Part shown: piece after piece, positions 60,901-64,000 of the stretch
How positions within the stretch are numbered: the stretch's first letter is position 1
Layout: every line of letters begins with the position of its first letter
NCBI GenBank assembly: GCA_964247055.1
Contig: OZ176051.1
Coordinates: 5,704,001-5,768,000, forward strand
Length of the DNA stretch: 64,000 bases
DNA from: Paragordius varius
Taxonomy: Eukaryota; Nematomorpha
Reading direction: 5' to 3'
The notes under the pieces: generated by a model
Told to the model about the DNA's origin: nothing
Database searches by the model: none
The model's input: the letters and a program-made list of their open reading frames with translations, nothing else
Made by a program: the position numbers and the translations under genes

Positions 60901-63235
60901 ATAATCAGTTCCGATGCTTATTTTATATAAAAAATAGATTTTTCCCCTTTAAAAATGAATATACTTGGAAAAAATGCGTCTTTTAGTTTTCCCAGGCTCC
61001 AATTCAACATTTAAAACCATAAATATGCGTATAACGGATCGCACGAATCGTCTTGCAATATTTACAGCAAATTTTTCACTATCAGTAGTATCCATTGCTT
61101 TGGTTATTTCTGTTAGCGGTTGTGATTTAGTTTGAATTCCACAGATCAAAGAATTAATTAAAGTTTCTAGCATCTATATATATATATATATAAATATATA
61201 TATTATATGTTTATAGTATTAACATAACCATTTTCTAAAACACAAAATATAATCGTTTATTTTTCTTTAAGAAATCATATATAAACCACTCTTTGTGCTG
61301 ACTAGGTTGTAAGTAATTTTTATTTACCTTTTTTTTGCTACAACCTTTAATAATTTTTTTATACATTATTTATGCTTATATTAGATGTATCAAATTAAAT
61401 TACTTTTCATGTATGAAAGTTTTATTTTAAAAATAGATGGTAAAAGGATAATATGAATTAAGGTGCAATTTTGCCTAATATGTGTACGCTTGTGGTTTCA
61501 CATAACAAGATATATAATTATAAAAAAAAAGTATTATAAAATATATATATATTTATTAGACTATAACCTCTATATTGCAACGTATAAGTAAAGTGAATAC
61601 AAATCTATCAATTTGAGCAGAGCTTTGCTGCATGTTTAAATAAAACATGGCATCATCATTCTGGTGCCCACTGGGATTCGGGAATTCTATTTTATTCATA
61701 AATTTATAGAATGGTTAAAAAATCATGCTATAATTTAAAGTTTCAATAGACCGGTTAAATATTTAGCGTTTTTAAATAATCAGTCCAAAATTTTTGAAAC
61801 ATAAAATGGAAGAGAAACAAAGTAAACGAAAAATGGTAAAAAAACCCAAAAAATAAAACACATATTCAAATTTGTGAAATTTTTGTCGATTTTTATTGAT
61901 GTATTATAAAAACTATTACTACCAAATTGATTATTATTTTTTGGTGCCAAATGACTAGTTTTAACTAGGCATTTATTGCATTCAGAAGCAAACTAGTATA
62001 ATATTTGTGATAATAAAATGAATTACTGTAAAATTATTTAAAAAATATATACATTTTTTATATTATCCAATAAAGTACTACCGTGTATCAAAATTTTACA
62101 AATTTTTTAACATTTAATTAATTTTTATGAGAATTTGAACTTATTGACAAAATTAAGTAATTAACCGGTCAAAAAACTTAAATTTAAAATAATACTTTGT
62201 TGAATCAAAATGCTAGAAATACAATTCCAATCCTGCAATAAACGTTCAAGGGCTTTTCGACTAAACCGTGGTGGTTCTAAATTATGAGCTGGTACGTAAT
62301 TTGATGATCCATTATTAACACTGTTGTTGCTTTCAAAAGTTGTTTCATCCATTTGTGATTTATCAGTGCCATAGGAAGCACTCATTGTATCATAATAATA
62401 TTGGTCATCATACACTGAAAAATAGGAAATTAATTAAAATGTAAAAATATATCATTTACACTTAATATTCACTCTTAAACAATTCAAATTCAATCTTATA
62501 TAATTCGAATTTAATTTTAAATTAATTATGTGTTTTTATATATTGAAAATGCCGATGTTTTATATTCGTAAAAAAATGAAATCCATTTACGCTTCATATT
62601 CACTCTTAAACAATTCATATCGCTCTTACACATTTTCAACTGACTCTTGAACAATTCGAATTTAACCTTCAATTAATTATGTGTTTTTATATATTGAAAA
62701 ATACCTAAATTTTTTTATATTCGTAAAAAAATGAATTTTGTTTCAAATTAAAATAATACTGAAAAAATAATTAACTATGCCATAAAAAAATATATGTTAT
62801 TAATGATGAGTTATATTAGCCCGAAAACACATAATTTATTTTTAGAGTGAATTTGAATTGTTTAAGGGTGAATTTGAGTTGTAAATGGTATATAATGTAG
62901 CAAAACGATTATTATAACTTATATACTTGTTTATATATTAACATATTTTAAAAACATTTCTGAGACATAATAATAAAAAACATATACAATTAATACCATA
63001 AACCAAAAATAGCTTTTTAAATGTGTACCAACACCAAAGTTGAATATTTAGTGGTATTTTTAAAATGTAAAAACTTATAAAAAGAGCTTATCATATACAT
63101 ATGCGCAAAAAATATAGATTGAATCAAATTTAAAATTTACCTGATTTTTTACCATTAATATCTTTGGGTCCGATTTCGGCATAATCAGGCATATGATTCG
63201 TTTTCGGTATGTAGAGTTGAAGAAACTCATCTATA

Positions 63236-63282
<47 letters not shown>

Positions 63283-64000
63283 TAAACTTTAATTATATGA
63301 AAACCAGATAATACTTGGCATAATTTTAAAACAAAACTAAGGCATCTATAAATTTATTTTCAACTATATGCCAAGTGTGCATGAAAAGTTCCCTAATTAA
63401 GCCTAGTCACCATTTTATGTTCAAAAAATAGCAATAAAATATACAAAAAAGAGATAAACAAAAAATATTTTTCATAGGAAACACACACATCATATAAACA
63501 ACAGCAGAAATTCCAAGTAGATTATAATTAAAATTTAAATTCTAAACACGATTATTAATGTCAATTATTTAAAAAAGTTGGTCAATCTGACGAAAATAGC
63601 ATAATTGATGGTACAAAAGAGCAAAATATATCAAGTAAATATATTAAAAGCAATAAATATCAATTCTATGAATATTTAAATCAACAGTCTACCAATTTTG
63701 TTTCCATCATCAGCTCTGTTCTCAGAGTTTATCATATTTGTGTTACCCATATTGTTGGGATTTGTTTCATTTTTAGCATCTACCCTTTTATCTTTATTTC
63801 CACCAGAAGTATTTTGAGAGCCATTATTATTATTTGTTTTAGATGCCGTACTATTTCGTGAATTCGAAGTAAAATAATAGTAATCATCATATAAAACGGA
63901 TGAAGAATTACGACCAATTAGACCACCATTGCTTATCCCGTACGAATTCAATAAATCATAGGCGTGCCCTAAAATAATTTTTCGTAACATAAATTTTTAT
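45416..64000 (-). CDS. UBR5: E3 ubiquitin ligase UBR5/HYD, C-terminal half (5' end beyond window)
   Basis: UBR5 is a giant nuclear HECT ligase. About 30 exons run right to left. Verified exons include 63693-63968, 63141-63230, 62166-62414, 61568-61686, 60965-61173, 60394-60567, 59635-59800, 59361-59465, 59167-59262, 57335-57496, 51566-51897, 50911-51223, 50276-50585, 49451-49650, 49317-49371, 48618-49021, 48053-48211, 47931-47974, 47504-47611, 47090-47259, 46711-46806, 46492-46622, 46050-46194 and 45416-45714. Alignable blocks in order: [37 protein letters not shown]; an acidic stretch; [75 protein letters not shown] then [18 protein letters not shown]; the MLLE domain; and the HECT domain ending TKTFGFV (human TKNFGFV). 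Asn/Ser-rich linkers differ from vertebrates. Introns are about 55-330 nt or longer, without the 20-30 nt class at confirmed junctions. The UBR box would lie upstream of the window. Confidence 0.96.
47641..47872. repeat. fold-back hairpin in a UBR5 intron
   Basis: Two arms of about 100 bp: the left starts ACAGTCATGTATC and holds AAATATTTGGTAAAGAATGG, and the right holds the complement CCATTCTTTACCAAATATTT and ends GATACATGACTGT. About 30 bp of loop. Few mismatches. It lies in the 47612-47930 intron. It could be a MITE-like fold-back element or a long hairpin RNA source; too long for a normal animal miRNA precursor. Confidence 0.8.
48053..48700 (-). other. UBR5 MLLE (PABC) domain
   Basis: [14 protein letters not shown] (end of exon 48618-49021) joins [20 protein letters not shown] (exon 48053-48211) and [14 protein letters not shown]. 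Human UBR5 has LGERLYPRVQAMQP and [19 protein letters not shown]. The MLLE domain binds PAM2 peptides such as those of Paip proteins. The key GMLLEL helix is identical. Confidence 0.92.
49803..49838. repeat. (TA)n microsatellite
   Basis: Uninterrupted TA repeat in a UBR5 intron. Confidence 0.85.
54362..54670. repeat. fold-back element in a UBR5 intron
   Basis: Left arm TTCATGAGATAGCTTATGAC, CAGTGAATTCATTTGCCG, AACCTAGTTTTTGA; right arm is the complement TCAAAAACTAGG, CGGCAAATGAATTCACTG, CATAAACTATCTCATGAA. Arms are about 90 bp with few mismatches, and the spacer is about 110 bp. The termini are A/T runs next to TCATGAGATAG. No coding capacity. Non-autonomous fold-back transposon is the likely class. 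Confidence 0.8.
55795..55834. repeat. (TA)n microsatellite
   Basis: Uninterrupted TA repeat in a UBR5 intron, about 80 bp from a family-A element. Confidence 0.85.
55919..56190. mobile_element. family-A inverted-repeat element, copy 3
   Basis: Ends TATACCATTTACAA and CTGTAAATGGTATA. Left tandem units TTCACCCTCGAACAATT, right units GTTCAAGGGTGAATTTGAA. Interior AATACTGAAAAAATAATAAACT and CGAAAACACATAATT are shared with copies 2 and 4. It sits in a UBR5 intron about 10 bp from the donor of exon 56207-56581, so it nearly touches coding sequence. Confidence 0.8.
57893..57920. repeat. (TA)n microsatellite
   Basis: Short TA tract next to a UBR5 exon boundary; it forms part of that intron's donor side. 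Confidence 0.8.
58095..58215. repeat. dispersed intronic repeat, copy 2
   Basis: TCTTAGGTGGGATTATAATTT, ATTTCAGTAAATAT, AATGGCAGAAAATTGTTG and CTAGTGTAAT match the stretch at 8660-8785 in the same orientation. Confidence 0.4.
62449..62892. mobile_element. family-A inverted-repeat element, copy 4, with duplicated left end
   Basis: Two left ends in tandem (62449 and 62583: ATCATTTACACTT / ATCCATTTACGCTT, each with TTCACTCTTAAACAATTC units and a GTGTTTTTATATATTGAAAA stretch), one right end (GTTTAAGGGTGAATTTGAG, TTGTAAATGGTATA). Interior as in copies 2 and 3. It lies in the UBR5 intron between exons 62166-62414 and 63141-63230. Confidence 0.75.
63239..63280. repeat. (TA)n microsatellite
   Basis: TA/CATA repeat just upstream (gene sense) of the acceptor of UBR5 exon 63141-63230; it forms the polypyrimidine-poor acceptor region. 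Confidence 0.85.

Noticed and set aside
1-64000. tRNA, rRNA, CRISPR arrays, operons
   Set aside because: No cloverleaf with A/B box pairs, rRNA core motifs or regularly spaced direct repeats with unique spacers were seen; gene structure is eukaryotic.

Overview
The window looks like nuclear DNA from a small, very AT-rich animal. Every recognisable gene has a metazoan or general eukaryotic counterpart: YIPF5, a metadherin/LYRIC-like protein, IPPK, TGS1, NC2-alpha (DRAP1), a rhodopsin-class receptor, an INSM-type zinc finger, an antistasin-like peptide and UBR5. Genes are split by GT-AG introns. The most striking property is that many introns are only 20-30 nt long. In several cases their removal restores an alignment to a known family that retention would break. 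Ultra-short introns have been reported in dicyemids, and short 5' introns followed by long 3' introns are known from schistosomes. I cannot fix the phylum from this window.

Layout. 1-407 (-): 5' part of a YIPF5-like Golgi/ER membrane protein. It is head-to-head with 493-9672 (+), a complete 11-exon model of a 644-residue metadherin-like protein. Two LINE fragments lie in the introns of that gene, one of them a 5'-inverted (twin-primed) copy. 10284-11342 (-) is IPPK, head-to-head with TGS1 (11458-13413, +). TGS1 is tail-to-tail with NC2-alpha (13469-14721, -). 17436-18812 (-) is a single-exon GPCR. 24088-24990 (+) is an INSM-like zinc-finger gene. 26287-26616 and 28667-30243 (+) are coding exons of unrecognised proteins. 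30260-30945 (-) is an unrecognised 182-residue protein with four small introns, head-to-head with a two-exon antistasin-like secreted peptide (31038-31306, +). 35514-42918 (+) is the 3' portion of a very large Asn/Ser/Thr-rich protein whose 5' exons I could not find. 45416 to beyond 64000 (-) is the C-terminal half of UBR5, with acidic/low-complexity linkers, an MLLE domain and a HECT domain with its catalytic cysteine.

Between genes (about 14.7-17.4, 18.8-24.1, 25-28.6 and 31.3-35.5 kb) the DNA is AT-rich and filled with degenerate dispersed repeats. These include two families of non-autonomous inverted-repeat elements (one nested in the other), a family with a GCAACATTTTTT palindrome, fold-back hairpins in UBR5 introns and several (TA)n tracts.

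Functionally the genes are unrelated housekeeping and signalling genes: inositol phosphate kinase, RNA cap hypermethylation, TBP repression, Golgi traffic and ubiquitin ligation. They are arranged in tight divergent or convergent pairs and are not operonic.
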